A stretch of 64,000 bases of DNA, taken from positions 253,001 through 317,000 of the forward strand of contig LSRY02000020.1 of assembly GCA_001643675.2 (NCBI GenBank), given 5' to 3'. Position 1 is the first letter of the stretch; every line of letters begins with the position of its first letter. The DNA is from Monocercomonoides exilis. Lineage: Eukaryota; Preaxostyla; Oxymonadida; Polymastigidae. Shown here one piece after another: positions 13,701 to 25,766 of the stretch. Made by a program: the position numbers and the translations under genes. Below the pieces are notes generated by a model. It was given only the letters and a program-made list of their open reading frames with translations, searched no databases and was not told where the DNA came from.

Positions 13701-15870
13701 TTAGAGAAGAAGGTGGAGGAGTTGGAGAAAGGAGCTTCTGAGATGGAAAAGCAGATGATTGTTCAGAATTAACAGTGCTTTCAGAAGATTGCTGGTTTTT
13801 GCTATCTGATTGACAATGCTGCAGATAGGACGAAGGCAGCAGGGCGGAAGAAGAGAAGTTGAGTGCGGGTGATGAAGGAGACAGAGAAGAGGGTATTTCG
13901 AGGGAAGACGTCGACTCCGTCTGCGGCTGGCCTTTGATGATCTGATATGAATGAGACACGCTATTCCTGTTGTCGTTGTCGCTGTCGTTGTCATTAGACT
14001 CCATTGAGAGTGCAGACGAAGAACCTTCCATTTGCATCTTGGTGAGCAAATCAGCAGACTGCAGCATTGTTTCTGGTTGTTTGTCATCCTTGTTGTCTTC
14101 AAAGCTATTCGAGCTTTCAAAATTGTTTGTGCTGTCTGAAGTGATTGAGGAAATGGAGGAAGCTGAGGAGATTGATGTGTCTGAGGTGGTTGAGGTGGTT
14201 GAGGTGGTTGATGTGTATGAGGCAACAGAAGAGGCAGAGCTGAGTGTGTGGGGTGCTGGCTGAAGTGTTGATGTGGTTGAGATCGAAAGAGGCGAAGGAA
14301 GCGTCAGATGAAATGAAGAAGACACCAAAGAAGAGGAAGAAGAAGAGGAAGAGTAAGAGGAGGAAGAAGAGGAAGAAGACTTGTTGTTTTGTTCATTTGA
14401 ATTTGATGATCCAAAAGTTGATTGTGGACATGAGACATTTGTCAAAGCAGCATTTGCAGTTGGAGAAGAAGCAGAAACTGGGGCATTGCTTGAAAATGCA
14501 GGTGATGTGAGAAACAAAGCAGAAGGAGAAGGTGAAAGAGAAGAAGATGACGATGATGGTGAAGAAAGAGAAGGAGAAGGAGGAGATATCAGAGCTGAAC
14601 GTGGGTGTGTCGATGGAAAAGCAGGTGATGAAGACAATTTTGAAGGAGAAGAAGGCGAAGGATTCGAAGGAGAAGCAGCTGATGCAGCTGCCAGGCGCTC
14701 TGAGTTCTTCAGCAGGTCGCTATTGTTAGAGAGCTCGTCCAGCAGCAGCAGAGAGGCGTTCATGTCCAGCGGAGAGAGAGGAAGCCTCGAGAGGAAGCAA
14801 AAAGAAGGAGGAGAGAACAAAAGAAGAGTGTTGACCATTTTGTTGATGGACGCTGTCATTTCGCCGACGACAACTGAGTGGCATCCGCTCTGAAGATGCG
14901 CCTGGATGGCACTTCGAAAAGCAGCAAATGAGAAAATTAGAAAACGTGTTGTCGAGAAATAAGATAAAAAAAATTTTTTTTTTAATCGTTTTGTCAAATA
15001 AATCGTATACTTTTCCAAAAAATGATTGCCATCTTTGAGATAAGCCGGTGTGCAATAAAGAAAACTGTTAGCAATTGGAGGTTGTGCAACTCCAGAAAGG
15101 AATAACGCGTCAATTTCCGCGATTTCTTCAGGAAGAATCCTGCTGAAGCATTCCAACGAGTCGGGAAATGTCTGTAAATGGCAAGAAATTATTTCATAAA
15201 AGGGCAAATCAAATATGTTTTCTCAAATGATTATTCAATAAAAAAATACATCCAGTATGTTTCTCAGACGCAGCCCAAGAATGTCTATTCGATCAGACAG
15301 AACTGTCATTACTTGTTGAATCCTTTGAATCGTTTGTCTAAATAAAAAGCATAAAAAACTATTTCTAAAAGGAAATCTATCTCACACCTACAAAACACGA
15401 ACGTTAACGCAAATCTGGATTCTGTTCCTTCTTGAATTGAGCAAAATAGCGCAGATAGCAATACATAATCTAAAGTTGATTCGAACAAATAAAGTAATAC
15501 ATGGTCGGAATTAAATACAGTTGCATTCGAAAATAAACAATCATAAAAAAATGACCTGGATCTTGAAGGATATTCATTTTAATTTCGATTGGCTTCCTGT
15601 TTCTTGATGTTGAAGTTTTTCCCAGTAATGTGTCCAAAACGTTTCGCGCCAAGCATTCTAATTCATCGTCAGGAATTACATAATCCCCTCTCCAGTACTT
15701 TAAATATTCAAAGGTTGCAAAAGCAAATATGTGTCAAAAAAACTAAAGCTAACTTTCATGATTTGAGGTCCAAAAATGTTGTGCCAATGAGATAATATGA
15801 CTCCGTGGCAAAAAATAGAATGAAATGGAGGAGAACAGGACGTGGAAGCCTTCGTACGCTGACAATGCAT
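10774..15870 (-). CDS. C9orf72: C9orf72 homologue (longin-DENN protein), 7 exons, 1,524 aa
   Basis: Exons on the minus strand: 15754..15870, 15556..15697, 15388..15469, 15250..15337, 15011..15171, 12151..14911, 10774..11997. All phases close and the stop is TGA. The longin start 'SHWHNIFGPQI' (residues 27-37) matches the family pattern FAYWDNILGPRV. Exon 3 gives 'SIQEGTESRFALTF', like human NWNGDRSTYGLSI. Residues 198-223 contain HLQSG..SVVVGE....NKMVNTLLLF, close to human HLQT..CSVVVGS....NKIVRTLCLF. After an insert of about 850 residues (poly-Ser, Pro-rich, an acidic coiled coil) the family resumes with GLAVQGILE and PFPVAYINV, then the C-terminal helices. Human C9orf72 (481 aa) forms a complex with SMCR8 and WDR41 acting on Arf/Rab GTPases in autophagy and lysosome control; neither partner is visible here. 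No SMCR8 or folliculin-type alternative fits as well. Confidence 0.88.
13588..13672. repeat. GGA/GAA triplet repeat in C9orf72-like exon 6
   Basis: About 28 consecutive purine triplets (GGA, then GAA) on the plus strand. On the coding minus strand they give a poly-Ser run followed by poly-Pro. The frame stays open through it, so it is a coding microsatellite likely to vary in length. Confidence 0.85.
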
Positions 15871-16085
15871 TTTTTATATATGGATCTTAATCAGAAATGA
15901 ACTATAATTATTTATTGTTCGTCTTTTTTTCAAAATATGAAGTATAAAAGAGAGTTTAAATATACGCATAAATACTAAAAACAGTTAAATAATGAAGTGC
16001 ATTTATTATTAAAAAAAAATTTTTTTTTTAAAAAATATTTTTAGCCACAAAATATCGAAATACAAATAATCATGATGTTAACCTC

Positions 16086-16094
16086 AAAAAAAAA

Positions 16095-16137
<43 letters not shown>
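16086..16137. repeat. A(18)-(GA)n microsatellite
   Basis: An A run followed by about 17 GA dinucleotides, upstream of the C9orf72-like gene and just past the stop of the DUF4139-like gene. Simple sequence with no evident function. Confidence 0.9.
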
Positions 16138-16141
<4 letters not shown>

Positions 16142-16172
16142 TGAAAAAGAAAGAGAAAATATTAAAATATGA

Positions 16173-18866
16173 CTATTTTTTAGAATTTAAAGAGTGCTCA
16201 ATTTCCTCTGAAATAATGCTATATGTGTACATTACAGAGGCTGCTGAATAAAATAAAGTCTTCCTTTCGTATGAACGAGGTGAAAAATAATCTCGAATTT
16301 TCTCGACTATCGCAGGCTTTGCACTAAGTATTTTGCGTTTAGTGTTGAAATTTAATCTCCATTTCAGTGTTCCATCAGGTTCTCTTTGACTTAACTGTTG
16401 GGTCGGGTCAATGGAAATAATTGTTCCGTAACTTGGAATCTTATCGATAATCTCAATTGAATCCAATGCCTTCGATTCTGGAGAGAGAATAAAACGATCC
16501 TTTTTGATTGCAAATTTGGATACTTCATCAGCCAGTGAGTTTTGAGTGTTATTAAGATAGCTGCAAAGAGATTTGGTAACTTTTGATTGATTGCTGGAAA
16601 TGTTGGATTGTTTGGCTTTAGTTCTCTCTTTAAAATAATTGTCGTATAATGCCATTAACTCCATTTTTTCGTTGATTGTTTGTTCATCGAAAATCTCATT
16701 TCCAAAAGTGTCGTCATCCGTATCATAATCATTATTCCCGTAAATTTTGTTTTCAGTTGCTTCAATCATTTTTTCAAAGTGTTTGAATTCAAGCAATGTA
16801 TCTTTTTCAAACAATATGTTTTCTCCTTCATAAATTGTTTCCTTTGCTAAAGTATTCACAAAAGTTGGTTTTGAATTTTTAGCCTGCTTGCTTAAGCTTT
16901 TCATAAATCTAAAAAGGAAATTTTTTGCAGAATTAAACAAAATTTTTGGACCTGAAAGAAATCCAGAAATTGGGCTGTTTCTTTGTGAAGAGTTATCTTT
17001 ATTTCCGTTTTGGTACGAATCTGTATCAAGATTTCCTTTCAGCTTTTTCAATTCGTCTTCTTCTTTCATCAACTCCAAAGGAGAAATGTTAAGAAACGTT
17101 TTTTCTTCACCTTCATTGCGCCTGCAGCTAACCTTTACGAACATATCTCTTTGAATAACTTCATCAATTCCCATTTCTATCAGACGCGTCCTCAACGGAA
17201 TTTCTCGAGGAAGATCTTTTGTTTTGACCTTTCTAATGGAAAACGGAATGTGCATCCACCGGCAAACCACATTTTCTGCCTCATCAATCTTCAGCTCAAA
17301 GGAATCTCCAATATTCACTGGATGCGTAAGATTTGCGTTGTACACGTAAGTATTCTTTGATAACTTTGGAGCTAATGATTCTCCTTCTTGTTCATGATAT
17401 ATCAAAAATTTCCCAGCTGGAAGAGGAGCTTTCCCAAGTAAATTTTTCAGTGTGTTTTCTATTTAAAAAAGAAAAGAAAAGAAAAGAAAATGTTATAATA
17501 TAGAAACAAATAGCAAATCAAACTTATTTTGATATAAACGTTTGGCTTTGCTATTGCTGTTTCAGCTTTTTTGCTACCATGTTTTAAACTTGTTAAATTT
17601 AATCTCAGAATAGGTTTAACTCTAATTTGATCCACTTCTTCATCTTGATCGCACTTGTCATGAAATGAAATTGTTGTGCTATCATTTTGACTTGTTTGAT
17701 TTTCAACCGTGCTTTCAGGCATCTTATCTTCAAAAGAAGAAAAGCTCGTAGTGTACAGTTTAGACCCTTGTGGGCGCTCTTTTCCATAAAGCGAATAACT
17801 TCCTTCGTTGCCGCTTTTCAACAGAAGCACTTGAGTTGAGCCTTTCAGCGGGATCGTCACTGTCCTTCCAGCAGGAGTGTAAAAGTGCTTGTGCCCAAAT
17901 TGTCTCGCTTCAACAGCTTGTTTTGTAAACGAAGGCGGAGAATGTTCAAAGAGCATCTCTGTCTCCTGAATTTTTGATTTGCTTGAGATGTGCTCTGGAT
18001 ATCCCAATTGTACGTTTTCTTCGATTGATTGTTTGAGAAAAAGAATTGATTTTGGAAAAAAAGAAAAGTGATGAGAAAAAATTTATAAAAACATTTTAGC
18101 AAAATTCAAATTACGTCAAACCAGTTGGCAATATTATTTCGTCTTCGGTTTTATAAAAATTCGAGCTGATATTTGTGTATATTGTACCCCAAAGAGAATA
18201 TGTTGCAGTATTCAAAGATTTGCTCAAATTTAAAACATGTAAAGGCTTCCAATGAACTCCCTTTATTGAAAACATTGGATTGACAACGCAACGGCTTTGT
18301 GTCATGTCTTGTGATTGCGAACTTTTACTCATGGTTGTGACAGTTATTGCATTTTCATTTGACACGTAGATTTCTTTCCAGAACGCATCTGCATCTTTTT
18401 GTGTAATTGAAGATATGTGCTCGAAAATGCATGTAGTCTTACTGCCATTGAAAAGGCAAATATTTCCATTTTCAGTGTATTTAAGTATTATTCCTTTATA
18501 TTTATTTTTTGAACTTGTCACAATACTTACAGGCTTTCCTATCAAAGACTTGAATAATGCGTTTTGCAGTCCCCTTTCATTTATAATTTGGTTATGTTTT
18601 AGTGTAGAAAAACTTGTGACATGGCAATCATTATCTGACAAATGATTATCGTTATTCAAAAATGAAATTTGATCCCCAAAGTCAATTGGAAGTACAATAT
18701 TTGCTCTTTGATTTGAATTATTTCCGTTGATCCTCGCGATGCATGATGCATATGCTCCATCATGATTTATATATAATGTTAGATCAGTACAATTCGCATG
18801 AGGCCAGTTTTTGAAACATCTAGCAAAATCAAGAAGTAGAAGAAATACAACAAATATTCCTTTCAT
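16173..18866 (-). CDS. Secreted/ER-routed DUF4139-family protein (MuiA-like), 3 exons, 841 aa
   Basis: Exons 18122..18866, 17524..18018 and 16173..17458 on the minus strand; both donors are GTTTGA; stop is TAG. Residues 1-17 form a signal peptide (MKGIFVVFLLLLDFARC). Residues 107-155 carry a small beta segment of the form LIGK.V.I.TS..K..G.IL, and residues 203-214 read GVHWKPLHVLNL, matching the 'GxxWxxxYxLxL' strand of bacterial DUF4139 proteins. Exon 2 has 'GHKHFYTPAGRTVTIPLKGS', like the family's Y-x(4)-LP..L..G. Exon 3 starts with NLLGKAPLPAGKFLIY, like the family's GLGxPLPAG.xRVY, and later DGTLKWRLNF. DUF4139 proteins are mainly bacterial with some eukaryotic members, and their biochemical role is not settled. 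Introns and local base composition argue against contamination. Several NxS/T sites are present. Function beyond family membership is unknown. Confidence 0.7.
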
Positions 18867-19653
18867 ATTTTTAAATCTTTAAAAACTGTACAAAATGAAA
18901 AATTAATTCAGATTCAATAAAGCACACTAAAAACAATTTTCGATTTTTCAATGTATAATTAATTTTTTCCATTCTGGAAAAAGTTAACCATAATTTTTTT
19001 GATTCATATCGGAAATTTTTTTTTTTTGCACAAAAAATGCAATTCACAAAGGCATAATCTTCATATTTAAATGTTCTTTTTTTGAAAATTTATTTTTCTA
19101 TTTTAAGAATATTTTTGATTGAGTGAATAAAAATTTCCCCGTTTTGATGACAAATAAAAGTGAATTATTATTCCTTTAATTCAAAAAAATGAAAATCCTT
19201 TTTTTCATTGTGTGTAATTTCAAGTGATTTCATTTTCAATTTTTTCCAAGATAAACAAATTTGAGATTGATGTAAAATATTTCGCAAAATGAATCATCCT
19301 TTATATATACAAGAAATTGAAAATATAACCAATTAAGATACTGAAAGAGTATTTTTGAAAATTTTTGGAGAAATCATTTCCAACTGTTTCAAAAGAAGTC
19401 CGAAAAAAATGAAAACGCTGCTGTTTTTTCATTTTTTCAACGAAACTTTTTTCAAACCTCAGTTTCATCCAATAACAAACATAAAAATTTTCCAATAAGT
19501 TTACCCAAAAGAAGTGAAAAGAATCTGATTGATTTATATGTGATGTCGTTAAAACATAGCGACATTTCGTTACTAAATAAATAAAATATTTGCGTCTTTG
19601 AACAATTTTTATTCACATACCTGAAACATTGTGCTTACAAAATTAAAAAAAAA

Positions 19654-19721
19654 AGACAAAGAAAGAAAGAAAGAAAGAAAGAAAGAGAAAGAGAAAGAGA
19701 AAGAGAAAGAGAAAGAGAAAA
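19654..19721. repeat. GAAA then GAGAAA tandem repeat
   Basis: A tetranucleotide GAAA run passes into GAGAAA hexamers. This is the same hexamer, on the opposite strand, as the long TTTCTC array at 48.1-48.7 kb. Confidence 0.9.
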
Positions 19722-19972
19722 CTTATTGTTGTGAAACAAATTTTTGAATTGGATGCTTTTGAAATGCATAAAAATTTTAAGGAAAGATGAGAGAAACTGA
19801 ATATTTTGCATAATTTCTTTTTAACAGACATACCGCATATAGTAGTTTGGCTTTTCTGCGCATGAAATGTCTTTTCTTCAGACAACTCTCATGAAACTTT
19901 TATCTTCTTCTTTTGCAGCATAATAGTGTTATTTCGTGCAAACATTCCAATGAAAACTCAAACTCAAATCTG

Positions 19973-20004
19973 ACTCACTCACTCACTCACTCACTCACTC
20001 ACTC
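19973..20004. repeat. (CTCA)n tetranucleotide repeat
   Basis: About eight uninterrupted CTCA units in non-coding DNA. Confidence 0.9.
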
Positions 20005-20140
20005 ATTTTCTCTTTCTTTCTCCTCTTTCACTCTTCTTGATAATCATCGAAATCATTCACTTTAACTTTCCTGGATCCTTGAGGATAAACAACTGAATTG
20101 ATAACCATTGATCTCATGAACAGTTAATAACAAAATAAAA

Positions 20141-21891
20141 AAATGCATCTCATCGCATCGGAAGGCAGCCCATGCTTCTCCACATGCACTTCAATTGTAT
20201 CAGACATTGCCTTCACAGCTACATCATCTTCAGCTTGTATTCTTCACAAAACATTCACACTTTTGCTTGTAAGAGTCACTTTCATCAAAAGAGATAGAAT
20301 GCTCTTCATAAAGTTTTTCGCATATTCTTTCTGAGTAAATGAGAAATTCTTTTCTTCTTCCTTTTCGTTTCAAACAATTCAATTGTGTGCTGATCAGTAA
20401 GACCAACACATTCAACAGCGGACATTGAAGTGGACGAAGAATGAAGCTCAATCATTGGGGAAAAAATAACTTTTCAAAAACTTCACAAGAAAATTTCATC
20501 GAAAGTTGGTTTCCCTAAATGATGGAGAAAATGAGGTTTCGGAAATTGACTCCAGTATTCTTTGGAAAATGAAGAAAAATGAACAAAAAATCAACTCTGG
20601 AGAAACGAAGGTAATTGAAACAGAAATTTGTGAAGACGAAGAAAAAGAAAAAGATGATGATGATGAAGAGGAAGGCGAAGAAGCGAAGAATTTTTTGAAG
20701 ATGAATTTGAAGCTGATGATGAATGATCAGAGTAAAATGAAAAGACGGCTTTTTCAAGCAAAAATCTTGTACTGAGATCAAGAAAGAATTAAAAAAGAAA
20801 GAGAATCTGAAAGAGAAATGAAATGAAATGAGTTCTATAACGCTCTTTGGACGATCTGAGCAACAAATGAAGACAAAGCTCATCTAAAAAAACGGTGAAT
20901 TGACCGCTTCGAATTTCATTATAACCAACAGCAACAACAGAAAGTGGATCCAATCCATGTTGCAATATGAGAATATGATTGCGATTGCATTCAGCCTTTT
21001 TGTTCAATACTCCCTTTCTCTAAAAAATTATTCTTCCAGCCTTCCAAATAAGACTATCGTCAATGAAGAGATCTAAGGAGAAGGAGAAGAAACCAAACAA
21101 TCCGCAAAAATGCTACTGAAATGGATCGTCACCAGGAATGACGCTCAACATAAAAAATGCTGTTTGCTGGAATGGAAAAAAGATATAAAATAAAAAATAA
21201 CAATAATTAGTTTTGCATTGATTATAAAAATTCCTCAAAAGAGCGCACCCGCCATTTCTTTCGCAAATGCAGAGGATTGTCAATCACTGATGATGAAAAT
21301 CTCCTTTTCCATTGTTTCCCTGTGCTCCTTTCTCTACCGTACTTTTCCCCCTCATAAATATCCTTCTTTCTATGTTTTCATCCATTTTTTTCCTGAAATA
21401 ATATTTCCGAATTCTATTCTTTCCAATAACTGTCCAATTGTTGACATTCTTTTTTTTCTCTCTCTCATCCAAATTCTTCGAAATCTAGTTTGTTTTTCTT
21501 CCTCTGTTCCAATTGAATACGAAAAATATGCAATCTCCGTCTATTGATTATATCTCGCCATCCAGCTCTCTTCTGATGTTCTGCTATGCTTCGCTCACGC
21601 TATCTCGTACCTCAACGCAAAAAGATATAGCTTTTTCAATAGAAAATATTCTTTCACTGATTCTCATTCAACCAATTTTCATCTCAGTTCAAAATATTAA
21701 TTTTGATCGCTATTACCATTACAAGAAACATTTAAAACAAAGCGTTTTTTATCTTTGTGATTACAAATTGAAAATGTCAACGCTCCATAGAACTGTTTGA
21801 ATGAATATATATTTCTTTCATCTTTTGTGAGTTTTCATTTTTCATCTGATTCTACTGTCCAAACATATGAACTTTCAACGTGAATTTCAAA
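20141..21891. other. Region with scattered coding-like fragments, no closed gene model
   Basis: On the minus strand there are protein-like fragments: one near 20850-21007 includes 'NHILILQHGLDPL', resembling the HG-turn of DUF676-type alpha/beta hydrolases, and one near 20310-20457 starts at an ATG (MIELHSSSTSMSAVECVG). On the plus strand, 20506..20775 is an acidic 89-codon frame. The fragments are short, lie in different frames and are broken by stops, and I could not join them. This may be a decayed gene, or several exons whose rest I cannot identify. Confidence 0.3.
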
Positions 21892-23378
21892 ATGGAATGT
21901 TTTCTTGAACAATTTTTTAAAATATCAACGCAGGAGACGGACAACACAAATAATTTCACAGGCTTGTATTCGTTGTTTCACAGAAAACTTGTTGATTGAA
22001 TTTCTTTTTTTTTTTTTTTTTTGAAGAATTATTTTCTGAACCGGGGCGCAATATAGAAATTGAACAGAAAAAAATAATCGAAGAGATGGACTCACTTATG
22101 GACGATGTGGATAAAAATTTATTTGAATCTGTTTTCACAAGGGATTTGTTTAACGATGTGAGCAAAATGATTGAAGAAGAGAAACTATCACTTGAAAAAG
22201 GCATTTCATTTTTGAAGTCCATCGGACGTTGCAAAGGTCTATTAAATGTTTTGAGTAGAAATTTTGACAATTCTTTTCTTTCCACAAGATTTGAGGAGAT
22301 GATAATTGAAGAAAATGAGAAAATAGATGGGAAAAATGAAATACTTTTAGCTGATCTTTGCGAATGCTATATTTTGCTTTCCAAAGGATTATCTTCGAAA
22401 ATGATTTCAATTTGTGTACCTTACCTTCTAAAAGCAGCATTGAACAAAGAAGAAAACGATGAGACTCAAAAAGAAGTAGAAATTGCCTTGTTGGCTTTGA
22501 GCAGAATAGGCGATGGTAAGGTATAACTTATTAATTCATTGATTTACCGAATTGTTTTTATTTTTTTTTTTATTTTTATATTTTTATTTATTTATTTATT
22601 GATTTTTTTTTTTGATATATTTCTAATTTTTCCAAAGGAAATGGAACAAGAACTTTTCTTGAATGATATGAAAAAAATTATTTTTTATCATAAGAAACAT
22701 CATAACCTCAGTCACCTTGCAATCCAATCTGCTTGGGAATTTTTAAAATGCAGACTCTATTTGAATAGTAAATTGGAAGGAGTTATTATGAATCAACTTC
22801 ATTTTGGAAGGGAGGTAAGAAGAGAATTAGAAGAGCTTACTGGATGTGTTGATTGGAAGAGAAAAGGAAAAGAAGTGAAAGAAGTGCTGATAATCAAAAG
22901 ATGGTTGGACATGATACAAGATTATATATCCCAGCTCGAATATAAGAAAGAATTTACTGGGATTATCGGCAGCGTTGTCCAGCTGTTTCAAGCTGCCAAT
23001 GATAATCACAGAGATATTTGCAAATTGTGCATTTGTTTGTTGAGAAGAATAATCCTTATCGGTGTAAAAGTTGATGATTTGATGAAAAGTGGAACCGTCA
23101 ACATTTTTTTGAAGGGGATTGTTCAATTAAATGGTGAAAAATTTTACTTTGAGAATTTGTTGACAGTTATCCAAATTATATGCCAAATGTTGGAGAGAAA
23201 AGCTCAAAAAGGAATAAAGGAGAAAAAACGGAAACAAATGAAAAGAAAGGTGATTGAAATGATGGAGGAAGAAGGATACGAAGATTGCATCATTTGCTTG
23301 CGAAGTCGCATGTTTGAAATGATGTATTGTATTGTTTACGGTTTGAAAGATTTGAAAGCATTTTTTGTTTATAACTGA
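21892..23378 (+). CDS. Unknown helical-repeat protein, 3 exons, 430 aa
   Basis: Exons 21892..21990, 22068..22520 and 22638..23378 (ATG to TGA). Phases are all zero; donors GTTGAT and GTATAA. The first junction is the less certain one: it is the only phase-consistent choice I found, crossing a T17 run and using CAG at 22065-22067. The protein is nearly all helical, with leucine-rich helices about 30-40 residues apart (for example 'LADLCECYILLSKGL' and 'ISICVPYLLKAALN'), which suggests an ARM/HEAT-like fold. Near the C-terminus there is a basic stretch (KEKKRKQMKRK). I do not recognise a named family. It lacks the Ser-rich insertions typical of its neighbours. It precedes the hexokinase gene on the same strand. 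Confidence 0.6.
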
Positions 23379-23818
23379 CTAACATCCTGATTCTCATTTC
23401 ATTTATGGTTTTTGGCCCATTCATCTTTTGGCAAAACAATTATTCAACTTAACAGCAAAGAATATTTCATTATTGAAAAAATAAATGTGCGAACTCTTTT
23501 ATAAAATGCAAGCATTAATATTATCTTCTCAGTGTTCTTTGAAATTTTCACTCATCTGTTCTTGCAGTTTTAGCATTGTTTACAACTTCAACAGAAACAA
23601 AATTATTGAATGATTGAAGAATTTAAAAAAATAATTTATGTTTATATTTTGGAATTTTTTCAAATTAATTTAACAAATGAATTATTATTCAAAAAATTGT
23701 GAAATTTTCTTAATATTTGCTCTATTAAAGTTTGAAATTCATTCAAAATTTGTTTTTTAGAATATTTTTCAATCATCAATCATTATTTTGTAATGGGTAT
23801 TTTTCCTGATTATTTTTG

Positions 23819-25512
23819 ATGGAAAGTTTGATTCAGCAGTTTAATATCGATGTTAGGGCTGTTCAACCTATTTTATTTACAATGCTTGAACACATGCACA
23901 CGGGTTTGCAAGGCCCTTCGCATTCTATGCTTATGATTCCGACGTTTACTGATGTTCCTTCAAAGCCTGTTAATGGATTGTACTTGGCTCTGGATTTTGG
24001 AGGCACAAATTTTAGATGTTTGCTTCTGAATATCAAGCATAATGAGATTTTGGATTCATGGAGTGATTCAAGAAAAATTGATCCCCAAATTCCAACATCG
24101 AAAGAATTAATGAGTGTTCTTGGAGGATTTATTCAAGACTTTCTTCATCTTCATGAAAAGGAATTAACTCCAAGACCAGACATTTTATACACTGGATATA
24201 CCTTTTCTTTTCCAACAGAACAAACATCATTAAATTCTGGAACTCTTGTTCATTGGACAAAGGAGTTCATTACAAAAGGCTGTGTTGGAGAAGATCCTGT
24301 AAAGCAGCTTCAAGAGGAATTGAATAAGCGTAATCTTGATTGGGTTAAAATTATTGCTATGTGCAATGATACGGTTGGAACTTTGTGTACAAGACGATTG
24401 ACGGATCCTTCTGTTGAAATTGGAGTTATATTGGGAACGGGCTCAAATGCTTCTTATAGAGAAAAAATATCAAATATTAAGAAATTGGACCCAAAAGCAA
24501 TTTATTCGAGCGATCATATGCTGATAAATATGGAATGGGGGTCTTTTTCGGGGATGCCTCAGAATGAATTTGACAAAATTATTTTCGAGAAGACAAAGGA
24601 ACACAGCTCACAGCCATTTGAAAAGCAAATATCTGGACGATATTTGCCAATGATGGCTCGTGAGGCCCTTCGGAAAGCAATTTTAACCGGCTGTGTATTT
24701 AATGGTTTATGGGGAGATGGATCAACTTTATCTGATGAAGAAAAGTCTCCATTTTCTGATATTCACAGAGAAATGTGGGACGAAAAGCATCGGCTGAGAG
24801 GAGAAGAGATGGAAGAAATTATTTGGGATGAGAGTGAAAAGAAAGAAAAAGTCGAAGAAATATTGAGACAGCTTTGGTGCAAGTCCAATCCAAGACTTAA
24901 ACTTCGCGAAGGAGGTACGATTAGAAATATCATTTTTTTAAAAATGACTCGTTTTATTTTTTATTTTATTTAATTTTTTTATTTTTATTTTTTTATTTTT
25001 TAAATCTCAAACATCTTTTTCAAATTTTCCTTCTCTTCATTTGCTTCTTTTTTTTTTATTCAGTGACGCTTCAACTGTCTGATCTATCTCTTGTGCAGCA
25101 GCTGTTCAAGGCGATCCTCACACGCTCTGCGCGTCTTTCAGCCATTGCTGTCTCAGCAGTTGTGATACACATCGTCAAAGGATTCATCGAAGAAGCCAAA
25201 GAAAAAGGCAGAAGCGAAACGGACTATCTCGCAAAGCACCCAAAAATCACAGCAGCGATCGACGGGTCGCTGTTCACACACAACAGAGGGTACAAAGAGG
25301 AGATGGCGCGTTCTGTGGAGTTGTGCTTGGACTCTGTCAAGGGATATTGCCTAACTTCTTCTTCTTCTTCTTCTTCAAGTGCAACTCCTTCTTCTTCCAC
25401 TGAAACTTCTGTTTCTTTCTCTTTCCCAAGTATTATCCCTGAAGTGGTTCTTGAAGCTACTAATGACGGTAGTGGAATTGGAGCAGCTGTTATTGTTGCC
25501 GCTAACTCTTAA
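23819..25512 (+). CDS. HK: Hexokinase (eukaryotic type), 2 exons, 514 aa
   Basis: Exons 23819..24914 and 25064..25512, with a 149-nt intron (donor GTACGA, acceptor TTCAG). It catalyses ATP + hexose to ADP + hexose 6-phosphate, the entry step of glycolysis. All hexokinase landmarks are present: phosphate-1 loop LDFGGTNFR (residues 58-66); sugar-binding signature TFSFPTEQTSLNSG..VHWTKEF (128-150); catalytic Asp in MCNDTVGT (D184); ILGTGSNA phosphate-2 loop (205-211); sugar-contact Glu in NMEWGSFSG (E239); EKQISGRYL; then DGSLFTHN and the C-terminal NDGSGIGAA adenosine motif. Length is normal for a single-unit hexokinase. A poly-Ser insertion separates the last two motifs, probably a surface loop. 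No targeting signal or membrane segment is evident, so it is probably cytosolic. Confidence 0.95.
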
Positions 25513-25766
25513 AATAAAAGCAAGAAATTTGCAATTTGTTATAAGTATTTCGTTATTTACAATATAAATAATTCATGTTCAGTTTCAGCTCATTTAACTT
25601 TTTGTTCGTTCTTAAAAAGTTTTTAACAATACTTTGTGTAAGTGAAAAAATTTTTCTTTTCTTTTTGTTTCTTTTCGAAATAAAAAACGAAAAATATTGT
25701 TATGGAAGAAATTGATCCAATTGTGCGTTTTTCTTATTTTTTGAAATAAGTTTACATTTCTTTCGG

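Larger units (their letters stand above)
18867..20140. other. AT-rich intergenic stretch with simple repeats
   Basis: No gene recognised. The stretch holds poly-T/poly-A runs, a GAAA/GAGAAA tract (about 19654-19721) and a CTCA tetranucleotide tract (about 19973-20004). Confidence 0.5.

Noticed and set aside
13522-13704. Poly-Arg and poly-Glu frames on the plus strand across the triplet repeat
   Set aside because: Antisense shadow of the poly-Ser/poly-Pro coding exon of the C9orf72-like gene.
24915-24973. Read-through version of hexokinase exon 1 ending at 24973
   Set aside because: It would truncate the protein before the C-terminal motifs; GTACGA..TTCAG splicing restores the full family length in phase.
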